This document shows positions 17,464-25,780 of a stretch of DNA of 64,000 bases, in pieces. Under the pieces are notes generated by a model. The model saw only the letters and a program-made list of their open reading frames with translations, ran no database searches and had not been told where the DNA came from. Position 1 is the first letter of the stretch. Each line of letters opens with the position of its first letter. Source of the stretch: JBATTK01 sp049670505 (GTDB taxonomy: Bacteria > Bacteroidota > Bacteroidia > Flavobacteriales > Flavobacteriaceae); NCBI GenBank assembly GCA_049670505.1, contig JBATTK010000007.1, positions 27,428 through 91,427 of the forward strand. The letters run 5' to 3'. The position numbers and the translations under genes were made by a program.

Positions 17464-18558
17464 ATGAATTTTGAAACACTGGGGAATCAGGTAACCAACT
17501 CCTATATTTTTAAAGGTTCCGAACAAATGCCATTTTTGGCACCCAGAGGAGTCTTTACGGCAGATAATAAGCTTTTTGTATCGGATACCGGGCGGAATCG
17601 GGTTTTTATATGGCATACCATCCCTACGGGAACATACCAAGAACCCGATGTGGTTCTAGGGCAAGCGGCCATTTCCGATACCGGTAGAAATTCCGGCGGT
17701 AATGCAACGGCAAACACCTTACATTACCCCTCCGGAATCTGGAGCAATGGAAAAATAATGATCGTGGCGGATGCTTGGAACCATAGGGTGCTTATATGGC
17801 ATACCTTACCCTCTGAAAACGGACAGGCCGCCGATGTGGTTTTAGGACAACCGGATTTTACCTCCAATACGATCAACGTGAAAGGTATTGGAAGTAATCC
17901 GACCGCGGCAACACTGCACTGGCCTTATGGCGTTTTTTCGGACGGTAAGCGTTTATGGATCGCGGATACGGGGAATAGGCGTATTTTGTTTTATGAAAAC
18001 ATGCCTACCCAAAATTATTCCCATGCGGATAAGCTTATTGGAAAGCCCAATTTTACCACTAGGGATTACCATAATGAGGAACCTATTTGGCCCTATTCCA
18101 TCAAAGTAAATGCAAAGGGACAACTGGCCGTAGCGGACACGCAATTCTACCGTACCCTAATTTGGAATTCAATGGATTCCGCATGTACGCGGGCAGCGGA
18201 TATTTTGATTGGGCAGACCGATTTTGATGCTTGTGGCCAAAACCAGTTTGGTCTATTTCCCTCATCAAAATCGTTGAACTGGACGTATGATGCCTGTTTT
18301 TATAAAGACGGGATTTTAATCAATGATACCGGAAACAGCAGAATATTGTGGTTCAACAGGATTCCTACCGCCCATAATGCCGAGGCCACCGCGGTTATCG
18401 GAAAGCGTAATTTTAAAACCGGAAGCGAAAATAAAGATACGATGATGGGAACCGACAGCTCCCTATATTGGCCCTTTTCCATTACCACACAGAAAAACAA
18501 ACTCATTATAGCGGATACCGGAAATCACAGGATTGTAATAACAGATTTGAAATTTTAA
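17464..18558 (+). CDS. NHL-repeat beta-propeller protein of the hydrogenase locus
   Basis: This 364-residue soluble protein consists of about six NHL-type blades, each with an (I/V)ADTGN(H/R)R(I/V) core (for example near residues 37, 100, 155 and 350) and repeated VLGQ or IGKxNF turns. No signal peptide, so it is cytoplasmic. An NHL protein (alr0693) is part of the cyanobacterial extended hyp operon and is also seen beside other group 2a hydrogenases, where it is thought to aid assembly. It starts 101 bp after hypE, and its stop overlaps the stop of the convergent permease gene by two bases. Confidence 0.85.
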   Translation: MNFETLGNQVTNSYIFKGSEQMPFLAPRGVFTADNKLFVSDTGRNRVFIWHTIPTGTYQEPDVVLGQAAISDTGRNSGGNATANTLHYPSGIWSNGKIMIVADAWNHRVLIWHTLPSENGQAADVVLGQPDFTSNTINVKGIGSNPTAATLHWPYGVFSDGKRLWIADTGNRRILFYENMPTQNYSHADKLIGKPNFTTRDYHNEEPIWPYSIKVNAKGQLAVADTQFYRTLIWNSMDSACTRAADILIGQTDFDACGQNQFGLFPSSKSLNWTYDACFYKDGILINDTGNSRILWFNRIPTAHNAEATAVIGKRNFKTGSENKDTMMGTDSSLYWPFSITTQKNKLIIADTGNHRIVITDLKF

Positions 18559-19325
18559 ATGCTGAGATACAACCAATAGGCACCGATAACAATAGCAAAT
18601 AATCCTCCTGAAAGGCGAATTGTTCTAAATACCGTTTTATTGTTCCGGCCTTTGGCATATTTGGACAGCATTCCTAAAACTAAGGTATATACAGTCATGG
18701 CCAAAACGGTTCCAAGGGCGAAACCAATGATATACCACACGCTTTCCAATTGGGTTTCAAAACCCAATACAGGAAGTAAGAGTAAAAAATGTGCGACTCC
18801 GGCCAGACCATGTAAAACCCCAATACCAAAAGAAGACCATAAATTTTGTTTTACTTTTTTCTCATGGGAATGGCCATGATTTAAAGTATTGGCATCGTGT
18901 TGGTGTTCATGTACATGAATATACGGCTGGTCCCCATCATGTACATGAGGATGTTTATGATTGTGCTTCGTATTAAAAATACTATACAACGCCCATAAAC
19001 CTACGGCAATAAGAACAACCGCTACCAATTGCTCGCTATAGGCCGATATCCGTTCTACGGGGATATACTCCTTAAAAAGTAAAAAGAGCACTCCAATGAG
19101 CAGCATTCCCAAGACATGGCCCAGACCCCAAAACAACCCAATTTTCCACACTTTTCCCTTGGTTTCTATAGCCAAGGGGGTAACCGCGGCAAGATGATCC
19201 GGACCCGAAGCCACATGCAATACCGATGCAGCCATACCAACTAATAAAGAAAAATTGATCATAGACGGTGTTAGCAAAAACAATGTAGTAAAATTTATGA
19301 AATAGTACTTCAAAATAGACATCAT
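18555..19325 (-). CDS. NicO/UreH-like nickel-cobalt permease with His-rich loop
   Basis: This integral membrane protein of up to 256 residues has about six transmembrane helices. HVASGPDHLAAV in the first pair of helices and HGLAGVAHFLLLLP in the second half match the HxxxxDH-type metal-transport motif of the NicO/UreH/HupE-like families. A cytoplasmic or periplasmic loop (about 120-155) carries around 12 histidines in HxH patterns and would bind nickel. It is convergent with the hydrogenase operon; together with the DUF4198 protein upstream it likely supplies nickel. Start choice between two adjacent ATGs, or at the internal MINFSLL about 20 residues on, is uncertain. A cobalt or nickel exporter (RcnA-like) is the main alternative. 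Confidence 0.75.
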   Translation of the reverse strand: MMSILKYYFINFTTLFLLTPSMINFSLLVGMAASVLHVASGPDHLAAVTPLAIETKGKVWKIGLFWGLGHVLGMLLIGVLFLLFKEYIPVERISAYSEQLVAVVLIAVGLWALYSIFNTKHNHKHPHVHDGDQPYIHVHEHQHDANTLNHGHSHEKKVKQNLWSSFGIGVLHGLAGVAHFLLLLPVLGFETQLESVWYIIGFALGTVLAMTVYTLVLGMLSKYAKGRNNKTVFRTIRLSGGLFAIVIGAYWLYLSI

Positions 19326-19466
19326 ATTATGCTACAACTATCATTTTACTTCACCCTGTGCACCTAAAAATTACGGGGAGGTGATGCTCTTTGGGTATCG
19401 CTTATCCATAGGCATCCGATACGTACCTACTATCAAAGTCAAAATTTCAATATAATTCCATTTAAC

Positions 19467-19474
19467 TAAATTTG
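19467..19474 (+). promoter_or_regulatory. Candidate -7 element of the TetR gene
   Basis: TAAATTTG matches the Bacteroidota TAnnTTTG element and would give a very short leader before the ATG at 19489. Confidence 0.45.
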
Positions 19475-19488
19475 CCCAAAACAATACT

Positions 19489-20094
19489 ATGGAACAGGAC
19501 ACAGAAGGAAAAATCTTGGAAGCGGCTAAAAAAATTTTTGTGCAAAAAGGTTTTGCAGGGGCACGTATGCAAGAAATAGCGGATGCGGCCAAAATCAATA
19601 AAGCCATGCTGCATTACTATTACAGAAGCAAACAATTGCTATTTGAGCGTATTTTAAAGAATCATGTCGATATTATGGCGCCGAAGTTGATCGAAGCGTT
19701 GTCGTATAACGGAAGCGTAATAGAAAAGTTCGAAAAACTGGTCGATTCCTATATAGACACCATGCTACCCAACCCAAAAATACCCATGTTTCTATTGCAT
19801 GAAATGGCCCAGGGCCATGTGAGTACCATTGAATATATGAAGAAAAAAATGGCGGATGATGAAATAATGCAAAACCTTATCCTTCAGATTATAGCGGAGC
19901 AACAATCCGAAAAATTGAGGGACATTCCCCCCCATCATATGATCTTAACGGTCATGTCCTTGATTATTTTCCCCTTCATTGCCAAACCGGTGTTTCAAAA
20001 TATGCTCGATATTCCGGAAAAGGAATATTTGAATATCATGTCGGAACGCAAAGAAATTGTTAAAGATTTTATAAGACGGTCCGTCCTAAAATAA
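19489..20094 (+). CDS. TetR/AcrR-family transcriptional regulator
   Basis: This 201-residue regulator has the typical N-terminal helix-turn-helix (ILEAAKKIFVQKGFAGARM, then EIADAAKINKAMLHYYYRSK, residues 9-50) and a helical ligand-binding C-terminal domain. It is the first gene before a co-directional multidrug-type ABC exporter operon. Two near-identical palindromes follow its stop, so it very probably represses that operon and releases on binding an exporter substrate. It may not autoregulate, as no full operator is visible in its own promoter. Confidence 0.92.
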   Translation: MEQDTEGKILEAAKKIFVQKGFAGARMQEIADAAKINKAMLHYYYRSKQLLFERILKNHVDIMAPKLIEALSYNGSVIEKFEKLVDSYIDTMLPNPKIPMFLLHEMAQGHVSTIEYMKKKMADDEIMQNLILQIIAEQQSEKLRDIPPHHMILTVMSLIIFPFIAKPVFQNMLDIPEKEYLNIMSERKEIVKDFIRRSVLK

Positions 20095-20100
20095 AAAATT

Positions 20101-20108
20101 TATATTTG
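20101..20108 (+). promoter_or_regulatory. -7 element of the exporter operon
   Basis: TATATTTG is an exact TAnnTTTG match, seven bases after the TetR stop. Transcription would begin near 20114, inside the first TetR operator, the geometry expected for repression. Confidence 0.55.
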
Positions 20109-20110
20109 TA

Positions 20111-20126
20111 TTAACCAAATGGTTAA
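20111..20126. promoter_or_regulatory. TetR-type operator O1
   Basis: TTAACCAAATGGTTAA is a 16-bp palindrome (TTAACC-nnnn-GGTTAA). It starts two bases after the -7 element and so overlaps the expected start of transcription. The second copy lies 96 bp downstream. Confidence 0.7.
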
Positions 20127-20206
20127 ATTTAATGGTTGATAACGATTTTTACCCAAGAGATCCACAGAAAATGTTCAAGAAGGCAGAAAAAAAATTTGCA
20201 CAGGCA

Positions 20207-20222
20207 TTAACCAAACGGTTAA
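20207..20222. promoter_or_regulatory. TetR-type operator O2
   Basis: TTAACCAAACGGTTAA repeats O1 with a single base change in the spacer. It ends on the first base of a possible ATG (20222) of the outer-membrane gene, preceded by an AAAATTTG that resembles a weak -7 element. Two operators 96 bp apart could support cooperative binding or control of two promoters. Confidence 0.65.
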
Positions 20223-20242
20223 TGCCATCAAATGCTATACTT

Positions 20243-21520
20243 ATGATGCCAAGAAACACTTTGATATTATGTACTTTGATGGTGTTTTCCTATGCCGGCA
20301 CCGCTCAGGAACGCACTTCCCAAAAAGTGACCTTGTTACAGGTCTATACCTACGCACAGCAAAATTATCCACTCATCCAGGACACCGGCCTCATAAACGA
20401 ATTGGAAAAAGTAAATCTTGAGGTCATCAAGAGATCTGCTTTACCCAAAATAGACCTCAACGGGCTTGGACAGCTGCAGAGCGAAAATATTCAACTGGAC
20501 CTGGGAACTCAAGCCATAGAAGGACCATTGGAAACCTACAATGCCTACCTCAGTGCGGAATACGACCTTTATGACGGAGGAAAAAAAAGAGCCGAAAAGA
20601 ATATTCAGCGGGCTTCCTCGAGTGTGGAACGCAAATCATTGGACGTAGCACTCCGTTCTCTTAAAGATCGTGTCAATACCCTATTGTTTGCCCTATCCCT
20701 CTCAAAAAAACAACAACGTATCTTTCAAACGTCCAAAGAGGATTTGGATGTTGATATTGAAACACTGCGATCGGGTTACGACAATGGAACGGTATTGGAA
20801 AGCGAAGTCTCCAAATTAATGGTAAGACAACTGGAACTCACCTCCGACATTATAAAACTACAAGGTGATATCAACTCCTATGCCGCCATGTTGGAACAGT
20901 TAACTGGCAAGACGTTTCCCGCCGATGTGCAATTTGAGATGCCTGTAATGCCCAAAAATTTCATTACCGATGAAATTACCAGGCCGGAACAAGCACTTTT
21001 CGATAGTCAAAAATCCCTATTTGCCGCACGGGAAACGTCCATTGCCGCCAGTTTAAGACCAAAAGTAGCGCTGTTTGCGCAAGGAGGGATAGGAAATCCC
21101 AATCCCTTGAATTTTTCGGATTTTGATGATAGCCCCTATGCCCTTGGAGGTGTAAAACTGAGCTGGAATTTCCTTGATTTTGGTAAAGGAAAAAAGGAAA
21201 GGGAGTTGCTTCGGATACAACAGGAACAAATTGAAGTAGATCGTGACATTTTTCTATTCGATATTCAATCGCAATCAAAGGAATATCTCGCTAAAATAAA
21301 GGCATTGGAAGAACAGATAGCCAATGATGCCGCCATCGTTGGCCTTCAACAAGAGATTTTGGAACAATCCAAAGTACAATTGGATAATGGTGTAATCAAT
21401 TCAAGTGAATATGTTACACAAATAAATACTGCGATCAATGCAGAACAACAGCTTGAATTCAACCGAATCCAATTGCAACAATTCACCATCGAATATTTAA
21501 CCCTAATAGGTCAACTTTAA
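20243..21520 (+). CDS. TolC-like outer-membrane channel of the ABC exporter
   Basis: Outer-membrane factor forming the exit duct of a tripartite exporter. From ATG 20243 the protein has a clear signal peptide ending AGTAQ and then two long helical halves (coiled-coil segments near 130-220 and 320-410) typical of OEP proteins. In-frame ATGs at 20132 and 20222 exist, but the region 20132-20222 contains operator O2 and encodes a charged non-signal stretch, so it is more likely leader RNA. Start is uncertain between 20222, 20243 and 20246. The next gene begins 10 bp later. Confidence 0.85.
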   Translation: MMPRNTLILCTLMVFSYAGTAQERTSQKVTLLQVYTYAQQNYPLIQDTGLINELEKVNLEVIKRSALPKIDLNGLGQLQSENIQLDLGTQAIEGPLETYNAYLSAEYDLYDGGKKRAEKNIQRASSSVERKSLDVALRSLKDRVNTLLFALSLSKKQQRIFQTSKEDLDVDIETLRSGYDNGTVLESEVSKLMVRQLELTSDIIKLQGDINSYAAMLEQLTGKTFPADVQFEMPVMPKNFITDEITRPEQALFDSQKSLFAARETSIAASLRPKVALFAQGGIGNPNPLNFSDFDDSPYALGGVKLSWNFLDFGKGKKERELLRIQQEQIEVDRDIFLFDIQSQSKEYLAKIKALEEQIANDAAIVGLQQEILEQSKVQLDNGVINSSEYVTQINTAINAEQQLEFNRIQLQQFTIEYLTLIGQL

Positions 21521-21530
21521 ACCTTTTTTA

Positions 21531-22433
21531 ATGAAAACAATTTGCATTGTCCTTATAACATTTTTCATCATGGCCGCTTGTAACAACAATCATAAATCCG
21601 ATGCATACGGAAATTTTGAAGCTACTACCATTACCGTAAGTGCCAAAGGTAACGGAGAATTATTGCAGTTAAGTATAGACGAAGGACATCATGTAAATGC
21701 CAATACCCTTATAGGTGTAATAGACACCACACAATTATATCTCGAAAAAATGAAATTATTGGCCCGTATGGAGGCATTGGACGAGAAGTTACAGGAAGCC
21801 GCACCAGAGGTAGCCGTTCTTCTGGAAGACCGTAGCAACCTTATTCGTGAGAGAAACCGTACAGAACGACTATTAAAACAAAAGGCGGCCACACAACAGC
21901 AATTGGACGACTATAATGGCAAAATTGATCTGGTCAACCAACAGATCAATGCTACGAAAAGAAATGTAAATGTAGCCAACCGAGGAATTCTCTCCGAACG
22001 CAAACCGCTACAGGCAGAAATTGCCCTTATTGATAAGCAGATCAATGACCATCTCATTGTAAACCCGATTACCGGAACCGTTCTAACAAAATTTGCGGAG
22101 CCCAATGAATTGGTAAATCACGGTTCCCCACTCTATAAAATAGCCAATCTAGAGGAGCTGAAGTTACGGGCCTATACCAGTGCGACCATCCTGCAAAAGG
22201 TAAAATTGAACGATAAAGTTACCGTACTGGTAGATGACGGCGAAGAGGACTACCATAGGCTAAATGGTACCGTCTCATGGATTGCCAGCGAAGCCGAGTT
22301 TACTCCAAAAACCATTGAAACCAAAGAGGAACGGGTAAGTTTGGTATATGCGCTAGAGGTAAAAGTACAAAACGATGGTTATTTAAAAATAGGTATGCCA
22401 GGCGAAGTCCTGTTCAATTCAAACGAAGAATAA
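21531..22433 (+). CDS. HlyD/YbhG-like membrane-fusion lipoprotein
   Basis: This 300-residue periplasmic adaptor links the ABC permeases to the TolC-like channel. The N-terminus is a lipoprotein signal (FFIMAACNNN, lipid Cys near 17). A split biotinyl-lipoyl domain (VSAKGNGELLQLSIDEGHHV and HLIVNPITGTVLTKF) flanks a long coiled-coil hairpin (about 75-165), followed by a beta-barrel domain. The layout matches E. coli YbhG. The stop abuts the ATG of the first ATPase gene. Confidence 0.88.
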   Translation: MKTICIVLITFFIMAACNNNHKSDAYGNFEATTITVSAKGNGELLQLSIDEGHHVNANTLIGVIDTTQLYLEKMKLLARMEALDEKLQEAAPEVAVLLEDRSNLIRERNRTERLLKQKAATQQQLDDYNGKIDLVNQQINATKRNVNVANRGILSERKPLQAEIALIDKQINDHLIVNPITGTVLTKFAEPNELVNHGSPLYKIANLEELKLRAYTSATILQKVKLNDKVTVLVDDGEEDYHRLNGTVSWIASEAEFTPKTIETKEERVSLVYALEVKVQNDGYLKIGMPGEVLFNSNEE

Positions 22434-23354
22434 ATGTCGGCGATTACGGTAGAACATATCAGTAGAAAATATGGTGATATCACCGCATTGGACGATATTA
22501 GTTTTAAGGTGCAGGACGGCGAACTGTTCGGACTTATTGGGCCAGACGGCGCCGGGAAGTCTACCTTGTTCCGAATCTTAACGACCCTGCTCATTGCGGA
22601 CGAGGGCAAAGGCACCGTAGCCGGGCACAATGTGGTGCTGGAATACAAGGAAGTACGCAAAAAAGTAGGCTATATGCCCGGGCGTTTTTCGCTCTACCAA
22701 GACCTCAGCGTGGAGGAAAACCTATCTTTTTTCGCAACTATTTTTGGAACGACCATTGAAAAAAATTACGACCTGATCAAAGATATCTATGTGCAGATCG
22801 AGCCTTTTAAAAATCGCTTGGCAGGTAAGCTTTCCGGAGGGATGAAGCAAAAGCTGGCCCTTTGCTGTGCATTAATCCACAAACCCAAGGTTTTGTTTCT
22901 GGACGAACCTACTACCGGTGTAGATGCGGTCAGCCGAAAAGAATTTTGGGATATGCTGCAAAGCCTTAAGGAAAAGAACATTACCATTCTCGTAAGCACC
23001 CCTTACATGGACGAAGCCAGCTTATGTGATCGGATCGCACTCATTCAAAAAGGAAAAATCCTCAAAATTGACAATCCGCAACAGATGACGGACGATTTTA
23101 AAAAACCGCTTTACGCCATTAAGACCAATGACACTTACAATACTTTAAAATATTTGAGAAAACAGGATTTTACACAAAGTATTTTGCCTTTTGGGGAGTT
23201 CTTACATTTGACTACCGCAGAAAAAATAGCGCCCGAAGTGCTTGGAACCGTTTTGAAAAAAGAAGGTTTTAAAGTAGCCCAAGTAAAAGCTATTAAAGCT
23301 ACCGTTGAAGATGTCTTCCTAGACCTTTCCACAACAAAAAAAGATCGGGTATAG
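22434..23354 (+). CDS. ABC transporter ATPase, YbhF N-half-like
   Basis: This 306-residue ATPase has Walker A GPDGAGKST, signature LSGGMKQKLALCC and Walker B VLFLDEPTTGVD, plus a C-terminal extension (about 230-306). The unusual Asp in GPDGAGKS and the sequence around the signature match the first half of E. coli YbhF. Here the two halves are separate proteins encoded by adjacent genes. Confidence 0.9.
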   Translation: MSAITVEHISRKYGDITALDDISFKVQDGELFGLIGPDGAGKSTLFRILTTLLIADEGKGTVAGHNVVLEYKEVRKKVGYMPGRFSLYQDLSVEENLSFFATIFGTTIEKNYDLIKDIYVQIEPFKNRLAGKLSGGMKQKLALCCALIHKPKVLFLDEPTTGVDAVSRKEFWDMLQSLKEKNITILVSTPYMDEASLCDRIALIQKGKILKIDNPQQMTDDFKKPLYAIKTNDTYNTLKYLRKQDFTQSILPFGEFLHLTTAEKIAPEVLGTVLKKEGFKVAQVKAIKATVEDVFLDLSTTKKDRV

Positions 23355-23358
23355 TCCT

Positions 23359-24084
23359 ATGGAAAACAAAAATGTCATACAGGTCGAAAATCTTACCAAA
23401 AAATTCGGGGACTTTACCGCCGTTGACGCCATTAGCTTTGAGATAAAACAAGGGGAGATATTCGGTTTTTTAGGGGCAAATGGCGCCGGAAAAACCACAG
23501 CGATGAAAATGTTGAACGGCTTAAGCAGGCCCACCTCCGGAAACGGAACGGTAGCCGGCTTGGATATTGTTGGACAATCCGAAAAAATTAAGGAACGAAT
23601 TGGGTATATGTCCCAAAAATTCAGCTTGTACGAGGATTTGACCCCAATGGAGAATATCCGCTTTTACGGTGGGGTTTATTCGCTTTCAAGAAAACAGATC
23701 AAGGAAAAAACCGCTGAGATATTAGAAGAACTGGGCCTTAACCAGGTTGCGAACCAACAGGTGAAATCACTTCCGTTGGGTTGGAAACAACGTTTGGCCT
23801 TTGCCATATCCATGGTGCACGATCCGGATATTGTATTTCTAGACGAACCCACAGGCGGGGTAGACCCCATGGTGAGACGTCAGTTTTGGGAGGCAATTTA
23901 CGAAGCGGCGGAAAGGGGAAGCACCATCTTCGTAACCACACATTATATGGACGAGGCCGAATATTGTGACCGTATTTCCATAATGGTCAATGGAAAAATA
24001 GAAGCTCTGGATACTCCCGGTAATCTTAAAAAGCAGTTTAAAGCCCAGACCATGGACGAAGTGTTTTTAAAACTGGTGAGATAA
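23359..24084 (+). CDS. ABC transporter ATPase, YbhF C-half-like with altered signature
   Basis: This 241-residue ATPase has Walker A GANGAGKTT and Walker B IVFLDEPTGGVDP. The ABC signature is SLPLGWKQRLAF instead of LSGGxxQR; the same LPLG(F/W)KQR form is typical of the second half of YbhF, so the change is a family feature rather than damage. It likely pairs with the preceding ATPase as a heterodimer with one altered ATP site. It starts 4 bp after the previous gene. Confidence 0.9.
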   Translation: MENKNVIQVENLTKKFGDFTAVDAISFEIKQGEIFGFLGANGAGKTTAMKMLNGLSRPTSGNGTVAGLDIVGQSEKIKERIGYMSQKFSLYEDLTPMENIRFYGGVYSLSRKQIKEKTAEILEELGLNQVANQQVKSLPLGWKQRLAFAISMVHDPDIVFLDEPTGGVDPMVRRQFWEAIYEAAERGSTIFVTTHYMDEAEYCDRISIMVNGKIEALDTPGNLKKQFKAQTMDEVFLKLVR

Positions 24085-24094
24085 TTATAAAATC

Positions 24095-24169
24095 GAAGTG
24101 ATTTAAACTTTTTGGATTGAAGCGAAAATTCATGATTTTTTAGCCAATTGAAAAAGTTTAAATCACTTC
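24095..24169. repeat. Long inverted repeat with 19-bp perfect arms
   Basis: GAAGTGATTTAAACTTTTT (24095-24113) and its exact complement (24151-24169) flank a 37-base loop. It lies between the second ATPase gene and the DUF2141 gene inside the operon. As RNA it would be a strong hairpin, acting as an internal terminator or stability element. The arm core TTTAAACTTTTTCAATT recurs at about 28853. Confidence 0.75.
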
Positions 24170-24190
24170 ATCAATTAAAAAAGGAAAACA

Positions 24191-24634
24191 ATGAGAAAAG
24201 GAAGTATGTTATTCGTTTTAGCACTAATAACCATGGGGTTTATACAGGAGACTAAAGATGGTACTTTGGATACGGGTACTATTACAATTCACATAAAGGG
24301 TATTGAAAATAAAAAAGGACAGATTGTTTTTATGCTCTTTGACCAAGAAGATGGTTTTCCCAAAGAGCCCGATAAAGCTTTTAAAAAAGGTTACGTCAAA
24401 GAATTCACGGAGCATGCCTCGTTCACTTTTAAGCATGTGCCCTATGGCACCTATGCCATTGCCGTTTTTCACGATGAGGATAGCGATGGCCTTGTAAAAT
24501 CCAATTTCATAGGGATGCCCAAAGAATCCGTGGGCGCATCCAATATGACAAAGATGGGCAAACCCTCCTTTAAAAAGTGTGCTATTGAACTAAAGGATAC
24601 CGAATTGAAATTAGATATGGTATTTATCATTTAA
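24191..24634 (+). CDS. DUF2141-family secreted protein
   Basis: This 147-residue protein has an N-terminal signal segment (SMLFVLALITMGFIQ) and a single DUF2141 beta-sandwich domain with the family pattern GQIVFMLF near residue 40, PYGTYAIAVFHDED near 84 and GMPKE near 105. DUF2141 proteins are periplasmic or outer-membrane associated and of unknown function. Its place inside the exporter operon, between ATPases and permeases, suggests a link to envelope export, though it may simply ride along. Confidence 0.85.
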   Translation: MRKGSMLFVLALITMGFIQETKDGTLDTGTITIHIKGIENKKGQIVFMLFDQEDGFPKEPDKAFKKGYVKEFTEHASFTFKHVPYGTYAIAVFHDEDSDGLVKSNFIGMPKESVGASNMTKMGKPSFKKCAIELKDTELKLDMVFII

Positions 24635-24643
24635 TCCCCTGTT

Positions 24644-25753
24644 ATGTTAAAGGTTTTTTGGGCTTTTGTAAAAAAGGAATTCTATCATATCCTAAGGGAC
24701 AAACGGACCTTACTTATCCTTTTTGGTATGCCACTTGCGCAAATTTTGATTTTTGGCTACGCGGTGACCAATGAATTTAAGGATGCCGAAATCGATATAT
24801 TGGATTATGCGAAGGATGAAACCAGCAAACAATTCATCTACCACTTACAAAGTTCCGGGAATTTCACCGTCAACGCCATTATTTCATCCGAACGACAGAT
24901 GGAAGAGGGCCTAAAAGCTGGAAACTCAAAATTAGTTGTTGTAATCCCCGATAATTTTTCGGAAGATTTTTACGCCGGAAAAGCACTTAAGCTCCAGCTC
25001 CTTGCCGACGGATCCGACCCCAATAACGCAACAACTTTAGTACAATATGTAAACGAAATGGTGGGGAGTTTTCAGAAGGAACGACTGGAACAGGGAACCG
25101 ATCCATATACCATAGGGCTAGAGACAAGGATGTTATACAACCCGCAGCTTATTAGTGCCTATAATTTTGTTCCCGGTACTATTGCACTCATCTTATTGAT
25201 TATTTGTGCCATGCTTACTTCCCTTACCATAGCTCGGGAAAAAGAGTTGGGCACTATGGAAATCCTTCTGGTGTCACCTTTGCCCCCATTACTTATAATA
25301 TTGGGAAAAGTAGCTCCTTATGCATTGTTGTCATTTATCAATGCCGTTATGGTCTTACTGATCGGTTATTTTGTGTTTAACGTGCCCATAATTGGAAGTA
25401 TAGGGCTATTACTATTGATGTGCTTTCTATATGTGGTGACCGCCCTATCATTGGGAACCCTCATTTCTACCGTTTCCCATACCCAACAAAGTGCCATGAT
25501 GAAATCCCTAATGGGCCTTATGCTACCTTCCATGATATTGTCCGGTTTTATTTTCCCGTTGGCCAGTATGCCCTTGATTTTACAATACCTCGGAAAAATT
25601 GTTCCCGCCACTTACTTTATTGAAATACTAAAAGGAATAATGCTACGTGGTACAGGGCTGAACCTTATACTTTTTGAAGTAGGTGTGCTTTTATGCATGA
25701 CTACCGTTTTGTTGGCACTTACTTGGAAAAATTTTAAAATACGCTTGGAATAA
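24644..25753 (+). CDS. ABC-2 type permease (YbhS/YbhR-like), first subunit
   Basis: This 369-residue membrane protein has one N-terminal helix (LLILFGMPLAQILIFGYAV), a large extracytoplasmic domain (about 45-175) and five C-terminal helices with AREKELGTMEILLVSPL, the conserved coupling segment of ABC-2 permeases. With the following gene it should form the heterodimeric channel. It starts 9 bp after the DUF2141 gene. Confidence 0.92.
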   Translation: MLKVFWAFVKKEFYHILRDKRTLLILFGMPLAQILIFGYAVTNEFKDAEIDILDYAKDETSKQFIYHLQSSGNFTVNAIISSERQMEEGLKAGNSKLVVVIPDNFSEDFYAGKALKLQLLADGSDPNNATTLVQYVNEMVGSFQKERLEQGTDPYTIGLETRMLYNPQLISAYNFVPGTIALILLIICAMLTSLTIAREKELGTMEILLVSPLPPLLIILGKVAPYALLSFINAVMVLLIGYFVFNVPIIGSIGLLLLMCFLYVVTALSLGTLISTVSHTQQSAMMKSLMGLMLPSMILSGFIFPLASMPLILQYLGKIVPATYFIEILKGIMLRGTGLNLILFEVGVLLCMTTVLLALTWKNFKIRLE

Positions 25754-25780
25754 GGCGATTTCCCCTAAACTAGACAGATC

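Noticed and set aside
23359..24084. ABC ATPase apparently missing its LSGGQ signature
   Set aside because: As a sign of inactivation: the LPLGWKQR form is typical of the C-terminal half of YbhF proteins.
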